A stretch of 33,900 nt of DNA from an uncultured Mucilaginibacter sp. Its GTDB lineage: Bacteria > Bacteroidota > Bacteroidia > Sphingobacteriales > Sphingobacteriaceae. The stretch is taken from assembly GCF_946479965.1 (NCBI RefSeq), contig NZ_CAMLHX010000045.1:1-33900 (forward strand), given 5' to 3'. The notes below the pieces were generated by a model, which made no database searches, was not told the origin of the DNA, and saw only the letters and a list, made by a program, of their open reading frames with translations. Within the stretch, counting starts at the first letter, position 1. Every line of letters starts with the position of its first letter. The position numbers were made by a program, and so were the translations under genes. Positions 1 through 7,254 of the stretch are shown piece after piece.

Positions 1-109
1 TATTTGGTTTGCTTTTTTCCACAGGTTCGACTGTTTGGTCCATACTAACCGTGTTTGCCGTTAGCAGGAGGGCGACCATTGCCAGGCATTTATAAACTTT
101 TGTTTTCAT
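1..109 (-). CDS. N-terminus of a secreted protein (partial)
   Basis: The reading frame starts at an ATG at 109 on the minus strand and runs off the window edge after 36 codons. The visible part reads as a signal peptide: basic start (MKTKVYK), hydrophobic core (CLAMVALLLTANT), then a polar mature start (MDQTVEPVEKSKPN). The Cys at residue 8 is too early and in the wrong context for a lipobox. I do not recognise the family, and the rest lies outside the window. It is downstream of the TonB receptor on the same strand, but an intrinsic terminator lies between them, so it is probably a separate transcript. Confidence 0.6.
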   Translation of the reverse strand, partial: MKTKVYKCLAMVALLLTANTVSMDQTVEPVEKSKPN

Positions 110-213
110 AAAAATCGATTGTTATAAGGGCATGAAGTTACAATGTTATCAGCCATTTGTACAAATACAACAAGTTTTATACAATTGTTTCTGTTATGGC
201 TGCGAAAACGCAT

Positions 214-243
214 AAAAAAGCCGGATCCTTTCGGTATCCGGCT
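214..243 (-). terminator. Intrinsic terminator of the TonB receptor gene
   Basis: On the minus strand a perfect 8-bp stem (AGCCGGAT with ATCCGGCT, 9-base loop) is followed directly by six T residues. It lies 18 bases past the receptor stop codon. This is the clearest Rho-independent terminator in the window. Confidence 0.85.
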
Positions 244-261
244 CATAGCTATTGTTGCGGT

Positions 262-2673
262 TTAGAATTTATAAGATAACGTGGTTTGGAACATGCGCGG
301 CGGTATAGGGTTTATGCTATAATTCTCATGCACCAGGTAATTTATTTCGTTGGTTATGTTGGATACTTTGCCTATTAGCGACAACTTTTTATAAGTATAA
401 CCTGCAGAAAAATCAATAGTGGCAAAATCAGTAGTGTTAATAACCGCACCGCGTGGATTGCCAACTTTAGGTGTATTAAAGCCGGCGTTACGTTTGCCGG
501 TGTAATAACCTGATAAGCCGAATTTTAATCCTTTCAGACCGCCTTTATCAAAAGTATAGAAGATCGTACCATTAGCGGTATGTGGTATGGTGCCAATAAC
601 GCGCTCACCTTCTGTAATTCCGGTGGCCAAAGTTTTAGTATAACGGAAATAGTTATAAGCATAACCAGCTAAGAAGTACCAGTTATTTGATAGTTTACCT
701 GTGATATCAATCTCCACACCATCGCTTGCGGTTTTGCCGGTGAACTCTTTTACGTTGGTATCTGCGTTGGGTGTTCCGTCGGCTTTGGTAACAGCTGTTT
801 GCGAAAAGCGGTTGTTTAAAATACGGTATCCGGTTATGTTAACAGTTAATCTACCATTTAAGAATTCGTTTTTTATCCCGGCTTCATACTGATCAATTAA
901 AGATGGCCCCATAGGCGAACCATAGATATTTACGCCGGAGTTAGATGTAAAGTTGTTAGCATAGCTTACATAAACTGACGTAGCTTTTACCGGCTGATAG
1001 ATCAACGCCAATTTTGGTGAAAAAGCCCTGTCAACCTTAGCACCATCTATACCGGTGTTAGCAAGGGTAGTTACACCTGTGTCTCCGTTATAAGTGCTGG
1101 CTTTTGGTGTTTTTTGATAAGTATAACGGATACCTGCAAGCACTTTAAATTTGTCAGTTAAGCCTATCAGGTCCTGCGCGAAAGCACCCATACGGTAGAT
1201 CGGTGTAACCGTGTTTTGATAGATGCGGGTATAAGGGATATCCATGCTGGTCGCAAAGGTCGACGGATCCATCAGGTTAAACTGTGGGTAGCTAAATGCT
1301 GTAGCGCCATTAGCGTATTTAAAACCGTAAGAGGTGGTGCGCGACTGATCCGCATCGGCACCAAATAAGAGCGTATGACTGATAGAGCCGGTATGTGCGC
1401 TACCCGTAAGGTTTAATTGCTGATTGAAAGTGTATTCTTTCAAATTTGATCTTGTTAATGCACGGTCGGCCTTGCCATCAGCATCAGGATCCTGCGGGCG
1501 TTCTGCTCCAAAATAATTACGGAAGTAGGATTGGAACGATCCAATAGCATTCAATTTCCAGTTACTATTAAAGCGATGGGTTAAATTAATTTGGCCGGTA
1601 CCTGTATTGGTGTTGTTATATGCCCATGATACGTTTACAAAAGCGCTGCGAGGCAGGTTAGGGATCTTACCACCTATGGTACCTACACCAAAGTCGGGCG
1701 TATAATTACTTTTCAAATAATCACCCTGAACAATCAATTCTGTTTTATCGCTTATTTTAAATAGTAGCGATGGGTTAACATAAAAACGGTCGGTTTTTAC
1801 AACATCGCGGAAGCTGTTTGCATTTTCTTTGGTAGCAATTACCCTGAAGGCAATGCTTTTGCTTATCGGGCCGTACAGATCAACAATTGGTTTGTACATA
1901 TTGTAGCTGCCTACGCGCATGCTTACTTCGCCGCCCCAGTTAAATTTTGGCTTTTTGGTAACTAAATTCACAACCGCGCCGCCGGTAACACCACCATAAA
2001 GTAAAGCTGCGCTACCTTTTAATACTTCAACAGATTCAAGTGTGCTGGCCTCGGGCGAACCACCTATAGATGAGCGTGCACCATTTTTAAAGATGTTGTT
2101 GGTACCCATATTGTATCCACGGGCAAAAAAGGAATCACCTGTTGAGCCACGGTTTTCGCCAAGGGCTACGCCGTTTATGTTTTTCATTACATCGCCCAGA
2201 CGGTTCATCTGCTGGTCTGATATGATGACGCTGTCAATCACCTGGATAGCCTGGGGAATATCCATCGGCCGCAAGCCTGATTTGCCCACGTTAACCGGTT
2301 TATTATGCTTGTTGGATCCCGCAATAACTACCTCATTCAGTTGCGAAGCGTTCTCTACCAGTGTAAAGTTGACAGTGCTTTCCTTACCCGACCCGACTAC
2401 AACCTGCTGGTCCTGAGACTGCATCCCTATAAAAGATACTCGTAATGTATAAGTTCCGGCTTTAATTCCGCCTAAGCGGTAGTGGCCGTTATCATCTGTA
2501 GTTGTGCCTTTGTTAGATCCGGTTATGCCGATGCTTACAAAAGCAGCCGGTTTACCGTCGCTGGTTTGAACATGGCCGCGTATGCTGCCATTTTTTTCTA
2601 TTTCGTCATTCGCCGCAGCGATCCCCGTCAGTAGTAAAAGGGAGAATAAAATTGTGGTGAGTTTATTTTTCAT
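262..2673 (-). CDS. TonB-dependent siderophore receptor
   Basis: This 803-residue outer-membrane receptor should import a ferric chelate using TonB/ExbBD energy. The order is signal peptide (about 1-21), CarboxypepD_reg-like beta-sandwich typical of Bacteroidota receptors (about 28-112), plug (about 128-245, with FFARGYNMG and the VEVLKGSAALLYGGVTGGAVVNLVTK motif of the siderophore-receptor family), then a 22-strand-type barrel ending in the aromatic terminus TTLSYKF. The length fits the FhuA/FoxA/FecA-like class. It is divergent from an ankyrin/DUF2271/PepSY-reductase operon, and the shared intergenic region carries three Fur-like palindromes, so iron control is likely. The ligand (hydroxamate, citrate or other) cannot be told from sequence. 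A terminator follows at 214-243. Confidence 0.92.
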   Translation of the reverse strand: MKNKLTTILFSLLLLTGIAAANDEIEKNGSIRGHVQTSDGKPAAFVSIGITGSNKGTTTDDNGHYRLGGIKAGTYTLRVSFIGMQSQDQQVVVGSGKESTVNFTLVENASQLNEVVIAGSNKHNKPVNVGKSGLRPMDIPQAIQVIDSVIISDQQMNRLGDVMKNINGVALGENRGSTGDSFFARGYNMGTNNIFKNGARSSIGGSPEASTLESVEVLKGSAALLYGGVTGGAVVNLVTKKPKFNWGGEVSMRVGSYNMYKPIVDLYGPISKSIAFRVIATKENANSFRDVVKTDRFYVNPSLLFKISDKTELIVQGDYLKSNYTPDFGVGTIGGKIPNLPRSAFVNVSWAYNNTNTGTGQINLTHRFNSNWKLNAIGSFQSYFRNYFGAERPQDPDADGKADRALTRSNLKEYTFNQQLNLTGSAHTGSISHTLLFGADADQSRTTSYGFKYANGATAFSYPQFNLMDPSTFATSMDIPYTRIYQNTVTPIYRMGAFAQDLIGLTDKFKVLAGIRYTYQKTPKASTYNGDTGVTTLANTGIDGAKVDRAFSPKLALIYQPVKATSVYVSYANNFTSNSGVNIYGSPMGPSLIDQYEAGIKNEFLNGRLTVNITGYRILNNRFSQTAVTKADGTPNADTNVKEFTGKTASDGVEIDITGKLSNNWYFLAGYAYNYFRYTKTLATGITEGERVIGTIPHTANGTIFYTFDKGGLKGLKFGLSGYYTGKRNAGFNTPKVGNPRGAVINTTDFATIDFSAGYTYKKLSLIGKVSNITNEINYLVHENYSINPIPPRMFQTTLSYKF

Positions 2674-2684
2674 GTGTTATGTTT

Positions 2685-2703
2685 ATTTAGACTTATTCTA
2701 ATC
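2685..2703. promoter_or_regulatory. Fur-like box A
   Basis: Inverted repeat TTAGA-N5-TCTAA at 2687-2701. It lies immediately downstream of the receptor's -7 element, where transcription should begin, a position suited to repression. The architecture is identical to boxes B and C. Assignment to Fur or a DtxR/IdeR-type regulator is inferred from the motif and the iron-uptake context. Confidence 0.6.
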
Positions 2704-2708
2704 AGTGG

Positions 2709-2738
2709 CAAATATAAGTTCAAAACCGAAGATGTCAA
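2709..2738 (-). promoter_or_regulatory. Promoter of the TonB receptor gene
   Basis: On the minus strand TTG (2738-2736) is followed by exactly 19 bases and TATATTTG (2716-2709). This is a full match to the Bacteroidota primary-sigma consensus of TTG, N19 and TAnnTTTG. The predicted start is near 2702, inside box A. Confidence 0.7.
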
Positions 2739-2742
2739 GACT

Positions 2743-2761
2743 ATTTAGAATAATTTTAAAT
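2743..2761. promoter_or_regulatory. Fur-like box B
   Basis: The 19-bp near-perfect palindrome has arms ATTTAGA and TTTAAAT around N5, with a single mismatch. It is the best of the three boxes. It lies just upstream of the receptor's -33 element and between the two divergent promoters. Confidence 0.62.
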
Positions 2762-2766
2762 AATAT

Positions 2767-2796
2767 TTTTATTTAGACTGATTCTGATTAACTTTG
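2767..2796 (+). promoter_or_regulatory. Promoter of the ankyrin-DUF2271-PepSY operon
   Basis: TAACTTTG at 2789-2796 is a perfect TAnnTTTG -7 element. The base triplet 19 bases upstream is TTT (2767-2769), a two-of-three match to the -33 TTG. The start codon follows at 2816. Box C occupies the spacer. Confidence 0.55.
2771..2789. promoter_or_regulatory. Fur-like box C
   Basis: Arms TTAGA (2773-2777) and TCTGA (2783-2787) are separated by N5, the same spacing as boxes A and B. It fills the spacer just upstream of the -7 element of the ankyrin operon. Boxes A and C also share the longer near-identical string TTTATTTAGACT. Confidence 0.6.
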
Positions 2797-2815
2797 GCCA
2801 TTCCAAATTATCAAC

Positions 2816-4327
2816 ATGAAAAAAATACTGATCGCATTTTTCGCATTAGCTGCTTTTACAGCGCAAGCACAGCAGAATACGCTTTTAGAAGCTTCGTTTT
2901 GGCAAGGTTCTCCAACGGTTAAATCCTTAAAAGCTGAGATAGCCAAAGGAAATAATCCATCGCAATTAAACGCTAACAGTTTTGATCCGGTTGTAACGGC
3001 TATCAACGCTAACGCACCGGTAGAAACTGTTAAATATTTGATTGAGCAACCGGGCAACGATGTTAATAAACTAACCCACGATGGCCGCATTTATCTGCAT
3101 TGGGCCGCAAGTCGCGGTAACGTTGAATTGGTTGATTATCTGTTGAAAAAGGGATCAAAGTTAGATCTGGTAGATTCTCACGGCAGCACGCCGTTGCTAT
3201 TTGCCGCCAGCCAAAAAAACACCAAAATATTCGACCTGTTTGTAGCGCACGGGGCTAACCTACAGAAAGACGTTAACCAGGACGGTGCTAATATACTTTT
3301 GCTGGCAATTGCTAACGATAAAGACTTTGTGGTAACGGATTACTTCGTATCAAAAGGTGTAAACTTAAACAGTACAGACGCCGCAGGCAATAACGCGTTT
3401 AGTTATGCTGCACGTTCGGGCAACATAGATTTTCTGAAAAAACTGGTTGAAAAAGGAGTGAAACCCAACGCTAATGCCATGTTACTGGCTGCGCAAGGCG
3501 GTGGTGGCCGTGGTGCTGCGCCCGCGACTGGTGGTGGTTTAGCAATATTTGAGTATTTAGAAAGCGTAGGCATAAAGCCAACTGCTGTAGCTAAAAACGG
3601 CGAAAATGTATTACATGCCATTGCCCGCAAACCTAACCAGGCGGAGCAAATAAAATATTTCCTTGCAAAAGGCGTATCTTTTGATCAGGTGAACGAAGAC
3701 GGTAACAATGTACTAATGAGTGCCGCCGCTGTTAACCGCGATTTAGCAGTGCTTGAACTGTTGCTACCAAAAACAAAAAATATTAATCAGCCTAATTTGC
3801 AAGGTCAAACAGCATTAACATTAGCGGTGCGCGCCAACTCGCCTGAGGTGGTAAGTTATTTGATAAGCAAAGGTGCGGATGTGAAAGTATTGGATAAAAA
3901 AGGTAATAACCTGGCATTTTACGCAGTTGAGTCATACAGAGCAGCAGGTGGCCGTGGTGCCGCAATGGGCCCGAAACCGGAAGATTTTGATACCAAGCTA
4001 AACGCGCTAAAGCAAGCTGGATTAGACATCACAGCAGCACAAAAAGACGGTAATACTTTATATCACTTAGCCGTTGCAAAAAATGATCTTTCGTTAGTTA
4101 AACGTGTACAGCCGTTAGGTATTGACATTAACGCAAAAAACAAGGAAGGCATTACAGCCTTGCACAAAGCTGCTTTGATAGCTAAAGACGATGTTATGTT
4201 AAAGTACCTGGTTTCAATAGGCGCTAAAAAAGATGCGGTTACCGGCTTTAAAGAAACAGCTTTTGATCTGGCCAAAGACAATGAAACCCTGACTAAAAAT
4301 AAAGCAGACATTACCTTCTTAAAATAA
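2816..4327 (+). CDS. Secreted ankyrin-repeat protein
   Basis: A 503-residue protein with a signal peptide (about 1-19, ending AQA-QQ), so it should be periplasmic. Ankyrin-type helix pairs run almost end to end, with units such as GRIYLHWAASRGNVELVDYLLKKG (about 90-113), GQTALTLAVRANSPEVVSYLISKGA (about 330-354) and GITALHKAA (about 445-453). Two Gly-rich loops containing GGRGAA (230-235 and 378-383) interrupt the repeats. The flanking sequences also match, which suggests an internal duplication with a period of about 150 residues. It is the first gene of the operon, and its stop is one base from the DUF2271 start. Ankyrin repeats bind proteins, so a scaffolding role for the redox partners is possible but is inference. 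No catalytic motif was seen. Confidence 0.88.
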   Translation: MKKILIAFFALAAFTAQAQQNTLLEASFWQGSPTVKSLKAEIAKGNNPSQLNANSFDPVVTAINANAPVETVKYLIEQPGNDVNKLTHDGRIYLHWAASRGNVELVDYLLKKGSKLDLVDSHGSTPLLFAASQKNTKIFDLFVAHGANLQKDVNQDGANILLLAIANDKDFVVTDYFVSKGVNLNSTDAAGNNAFSYAARSGNIDFLKKLVEKGVKPNANAMLLAAQGGGGRGAAPATGGGLAIFEYLESVGIKPTAVAKNGENVLHAIARKPNQAEQIKYFLAKGVSFDQVNEDGNNVLMSAAAVNRDLAVLELLLPKTKNINQPNLQGQTALTLAVRANSPEVVSYLISKGADVKVLDKKGNNLAFYAVESYRAAGGRGAAMGPKPEDFDTKLNALKQAGLDITAAQKDGNTLYHLAVAKNDLSLVKRVQPLGIDINAKNKEGITALHKAALIAKDDVMLKYLVSIGAKKDAVTGFKETAFDLAKDNETLTKNKADITFLK

Positions 4328-4328
4328 T

Positions 4329-4817
4329 ATGATAGCTAATTTTCTAAAAACCGCATTTATTGCAGTAGCGCTGGTTTGTTTGCAATCTGCTACGTCGGTA
4401 GCGCAAACTACCAAATACAAATGCATGATACAGATGACCAACTACATGGGCGATGGCGCTTATATTGTTATATCGTTAGTTGATAGTAAAGGCGCTTACG
4501 AGAAAACGCTGTATGTATTAGGTTCTGATAAAAAGTGGTACAAAACCATTAAGGAGTGGAACAAATTCTATTTGAAGAAACCTTCGGCGGTTAATGCCAT
4601 AACAGGCGCATCAGTAACTGGTGGCGACCGTGCCGTGAATGTTATAGAGATAGACAACGCAAAGATTAACGCAGGCTATAAACTGCGTTTTGAAAGCGCT
4701 GTTGAGGATAAAGCTTACAACGTTAAGGATGTTGAAATACCGTTGACAACTGAGGCGCTTGGTGCAAAAACCGATGGCACAGGGTACATCAGGTATGTAA
4801 GGTTCAGCGCCAACTAA
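4329..4817 (+). CDS. DUF2271 periplasmic protein, probable flavinylated electron carrier
   Basis: A 162-residue protein with a signal peptide (about 1-26, ending SVAQ) and a body resembling DUF2271: YKCMIQMTNYMGDGAYIVIS, then SDKKWYKTIKEWNKF. Residues 89-97 read N-A-I-T-G-A-S-V-T. This fits the ApbE target consensus D-x-x-[ST]-G-A-[ST] except that Asp is Asn; S95 would be the FMN acceptor. ApbE is encoded nearby (7255-8241), and a flavodoxin/FNR membrane reductase follows after 9 bases, so a covalent-FMN carrier fits the context. Flavinylation here is predicted from motif and neighbourhood. The alternative is an uncharacterised PepSY-associated accessory protein. Confidence 0.8.
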   Translation: MIANFLKTAFIAVALVCLQSATSVAQTTKYKCMIQMTNYMGDGAYIVISLVDSKGAYEKTLYVLGSDKKWYKTIKEWNKFYLKKPSAVNAITGASVTGGDRAVNVIEIDNAKINAGYKLRFESAVEDKAYNVKDVEIPLTTEALGAKTDGTGYIRYVRFSAN

Positions 4818-4826
4818 AATTTTATA

Positions 4827-7019
4827 ATGACGATTTCTGTATGGAGATATAGCCATTTAGCGCTAGCTATATCTTCTTTTCTTTTACTTACGCTGGCCTC
4901 GGTAACGGGTGTTATTCTTGCCTTCCAGCCGGTGATGGAAAAAATGCAGCCCTATCGCGCTGCGGACCTTGATAAGGTGACGCTGGCGCAATCACTACCT
5001 GGTCTCCGCAAAACGTATCCAGGTATTACCGAGTTAACGGTAAATGCTCATCAATTTGTACAAATAAAAGGCAGCGATGCCGATGGTAAAGAGCTGCTGG
5101 CTTACGTTGAGCCAATCACCGGTAAAATATTAGGTAAGCCAAAACCTGCTGATGAGTTTTTTCAGTGGGTAACGGCTTTGCATCGCTCTTTATTTATACA
5201 CGAAACAGGAAGGTTCTTTATAGGCCTCACCGCCTTTTTATTGCTGCTGATAACTGTATCGGGCACCATGCTTATCATCCAGCGGCAGCGGGGTGTAAAG
5301 CGGTTCTTCACAAAAATAGCCAGAGATAACTTCGCGCAATTTTATCACGTTGTTTTAGGGCGCTGGTCGCTCATACCGATTTTTATTATCGCTTTAAGCG
5401 GTACTTATCTATCGCTGGCACGTTTTGGCTTGATAGATATTAATAAAGCAACTACCGATGTTGACTTTGATAATATAAAATCGACCCCTGAACGGAATCC
5501 TGCTGATTTCGGCATTTTTAAGCAAACCAAACTTGCTGACGTTGAAAGCGTAGAATTTCCTTTTTCTGAAGATGTAGAGGACTATTATACCATTAAGCTA
5601 AAAACAGGCGAGATAGCAGTAAACCAGGTTAGAGGCGATTTATTAAGCGAAGTAAAATACCCAAGCTCGGTAATGCTCACTAACCTGAGCCTTGATCTGC
5701 ACACAGGCAGAACCAGTATTGTATGGGCCATTATTTTAGCCGTCGCTTCGGCAAATATTCTGTTCTTTATCTATTCGGGTTTTGCCATAACGTGGAAGCG
5801 GTTGCGTAATCGCACAAAAAACAAATACAAGGCGGAAGAAAGTAGGTTTATTATCCTGGTAGGATCAGAAAACGGCAATACCTTCTCCTTTGCTCAGGCA
5901 ATTCATCAGCAATTGCTTAAAAAAGGAGAGAAGTCGCATATAGCGCAATTGAATGACTACAAAATATTCCCAAATGCCGAGCATATTATAGTAATGACCG
6001 CCACCTACGGTTTGGGCGATGCACCAACAAACGCCGTTAAATTTGCCGGGTTATTACAAAAGTATCCGCAAGCACAAACTGTTCATTATTCGGTGGTCGG
6101 CTTTGGCTCGCATGCATATGCCGATTTTTGTAAGTATGCTTTTGAAGTTGATCAGTTGTTAGCCGCGCAACCCTGGGCCGCTGCTTCAACAGATATACAT
6201 ACTGTAAACGACCGCTCGCCGGAAGAATTTGGTTTATGGGCCGAGGCATGGTCGCAACAAGCCGATGTGCAGCTTACAACCCTGCAACTGCAGAATACCA
6301 ATAACAACCGCCTGGAAACGTTTACAGTAGCCGCTAATACAGCAGCTACCCGGGCAGATGGCACTTTTACTATCAGCCTAAAGGGTAAAAAAAGGCTAAA
6401 GGTTACATCAGGTGATCTGCTGGCTATTTACCCCGCCAATGATCATCGGGAACGGCTTTACTCTATCGGTGTGGTGGATGCACAGATCCGTCTGAGCGTG
6501 CGCCTGCAGCCAAACGGGTTGGGGTCGGGCTTTCTACATAAGTTAACACCCGGCGAGAAAGTGCGGGCGCGTATTGTTGCTAACAAACATTTTTATTTCC
6601 CCGTAGACGCTCCGGAAGTGTTAATGATAGCCAATGGAACCGGTATAGCGCCTTTTTTGGGCATGATCAGCCAAAACAAGGCAAAAACGCCTTGTCACTT
6701 ATACTGTGGTTTTAGGGAGCAAGCGTCTTATACGGCATATCAGGATCTGATCGTGGAGGGCAAAACCACAGGTAAGCTTAAGCAGCATCATATTGCCTTT
6801 TCGCGCGAGGGCAAGAAACAATACGTCAGCGACCTGATAAAAAAGGATGCAGCCTTTGTTGCAGATGTTTTAGAAAGGGGAGGCGTATTGATGATTTGTG
6901 GCTCATTAGCCATGCAGAAGGACGTGATGGAGCTGCTGGAAACTATAACTCAGGAAAGAACAGAAAAGACGTTAAGCTATTACCGCTCGCGTGACCAGAT
7001 CCGCACTGATTGCTATTAG
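4827..7019 (+). CDS. PepSY-membrane / flavodoxin / FNR fusion reductase
   Basis: A 730-residue inner-membrane reductase. The N-terminal PepSY_TM part has four membrane segments (about 8-34, 128-151, 178-200, 296-320). Histidines near membrane ends (H10, H119, H125, H174, H292) could ligate haem. A flavodoxin domain follows (about 340-475, phosphate loop GSENGNT at 346-352). The C-terminal FNR-type module (about 495-730) has the FAD motif RLYS (543-546), the pyridine-nucleotide motif GTGIAPF (604-610) and the CPR/sulfite-reductase-like tail SRDQIRTDCY. Expected electron flow is NAD(P)H to FAD to FMN to the membrane part to a periplasmic acceptor. It closes the operon, 9 bases after the DUF2271 gene. 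Iron-reductase function is inferred from the TonB receptor and Fur-like boxes. No break or frameshift is visible. Confidence 0.88.
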   Translation: MTISVWRYSHLALAISSFLLLTLASVTGVILAFQPVMEKMQPYRAADLDKVTLAQSLPGLRKTYPGITELTVNAHQFVQIKGSDADGKELLAYVEPITGKILGKPKPADEFFQWVTALHRSLFIHETGRFFIGLTAFLLLLITVSGTMLIIQRQRGVKRFFTKIARDNFAQFYHVVLGRWSLIPIFIIALSGTYLSLARFGLIDINKATTDVDFDNIKSTPERNPADFGIFKQTKLADVESVEFPFSEDVEDYYTIKLKTGEIAVNQVRGDLLSEVKYPSSVMLTNLSLDLHTGRTSIVWAIILAVASANILFFIYSGFAITWKRLRNRTKNKYKAEESRFIILVGSENGNTFSFAQAIHQQLLKKGEKSHIAQLNDYKIFPNAEHIIVMTATYGLGDAPTNAVKFAGLLQKYPQAQTVHYSVVGFGSHAYADFCKYAFEVDQLLAAQPWAAASTDIHTVNDRSPEEFGLWAEAWSQQADVQLTTLQLQNTNNNRLETFTVAANTAATRADGTFTISLKGKKRLKVTSGDLLAIYPANDHRERLYSIGVVDAQIRLSVRLQPNGLGSGFLHKLTPGEKVRARIVANKHFYFPVDAPEVLMIANGTGIAPFLGMISQNKAKTPCHLYCGFREQASYTAYQDLIVEGKTTGKLKQHHIAFSREGKKQYVSDLIKKDAAFVADVLERGGVLMICGSLAMQKDVMELLETITQERTEKTLSYYRSRDQIRTDCY

Positions 7020-7062
7020 ATATTCCGAAAAGGTTTTACTGCTAAGGGTAAGGCTTGTCTGG

Positions 7063-7252
7063 TGTTCCAAATCGGCTTTTTTAAGTGTTCCAAACTGTTC
7101 CAAATTTCTTTCAAAAAAGCTAAAAACCTGTCTAAAAGTGTTCCAAACTGTTCCAAAGTGTTCCACCTGAAAAAGCAAGTAGTTTGAAAATCAAATACTT
7201 AATACCGTCAGCCGATTTTTTACAATCACGAGGCTTTATATTTTTTGGAACA
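7063..7252. repeat. Phased TGTTCCA repeat array in the operon-apbE gap
   Basis: The 235-base gap between the convergent reductase and apbE genes holds no plausible gene. TGTTCCA starts at 7063, 7086, 7096, 7139, 7149 and 7159, so neighbours within clusters are exactly 10 bases apart. The 20-mer GTGTTCCAAACTGTTCCAAA occurs identically at 7085-7104 and 7138-7157. An inverted copy TGGAACA is at 7246-7252. GCTTTTTT (7075-7082) and AAAAAAGC (7113-7120) can pair around the first doublet. A 10-base period is one helical turn and is not a multiple of three, so this is not coding. Function is unknown. Confidence 0.75.
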
Positions 7253-7254
7253 GC

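Noticed and set aside
2042..2416. 124-codon open frame opposite the TonB receptor
   Set aside because: Antisense to the conserved plug region of the receptor, with no recognisable domain or start context.
7063..7165. TGTTCCA repeats as a CRISPR array
   Set aside because: The unit is about 7-10 bases with 3-base gaps, no uniform 20-40-base repeat-spacer pattern, and no cas genes are nearby.
6972..7178. Open frame on the minus strand across the TGTTCCA repeats, giving repeated W-N-T and E-Q-F-G-like residues
   Set aside because: The repeat period is 10 bases, not a multiple of three, and the frame overlaps the end of the reductase gene. The apparent protein repeats are a by-product.
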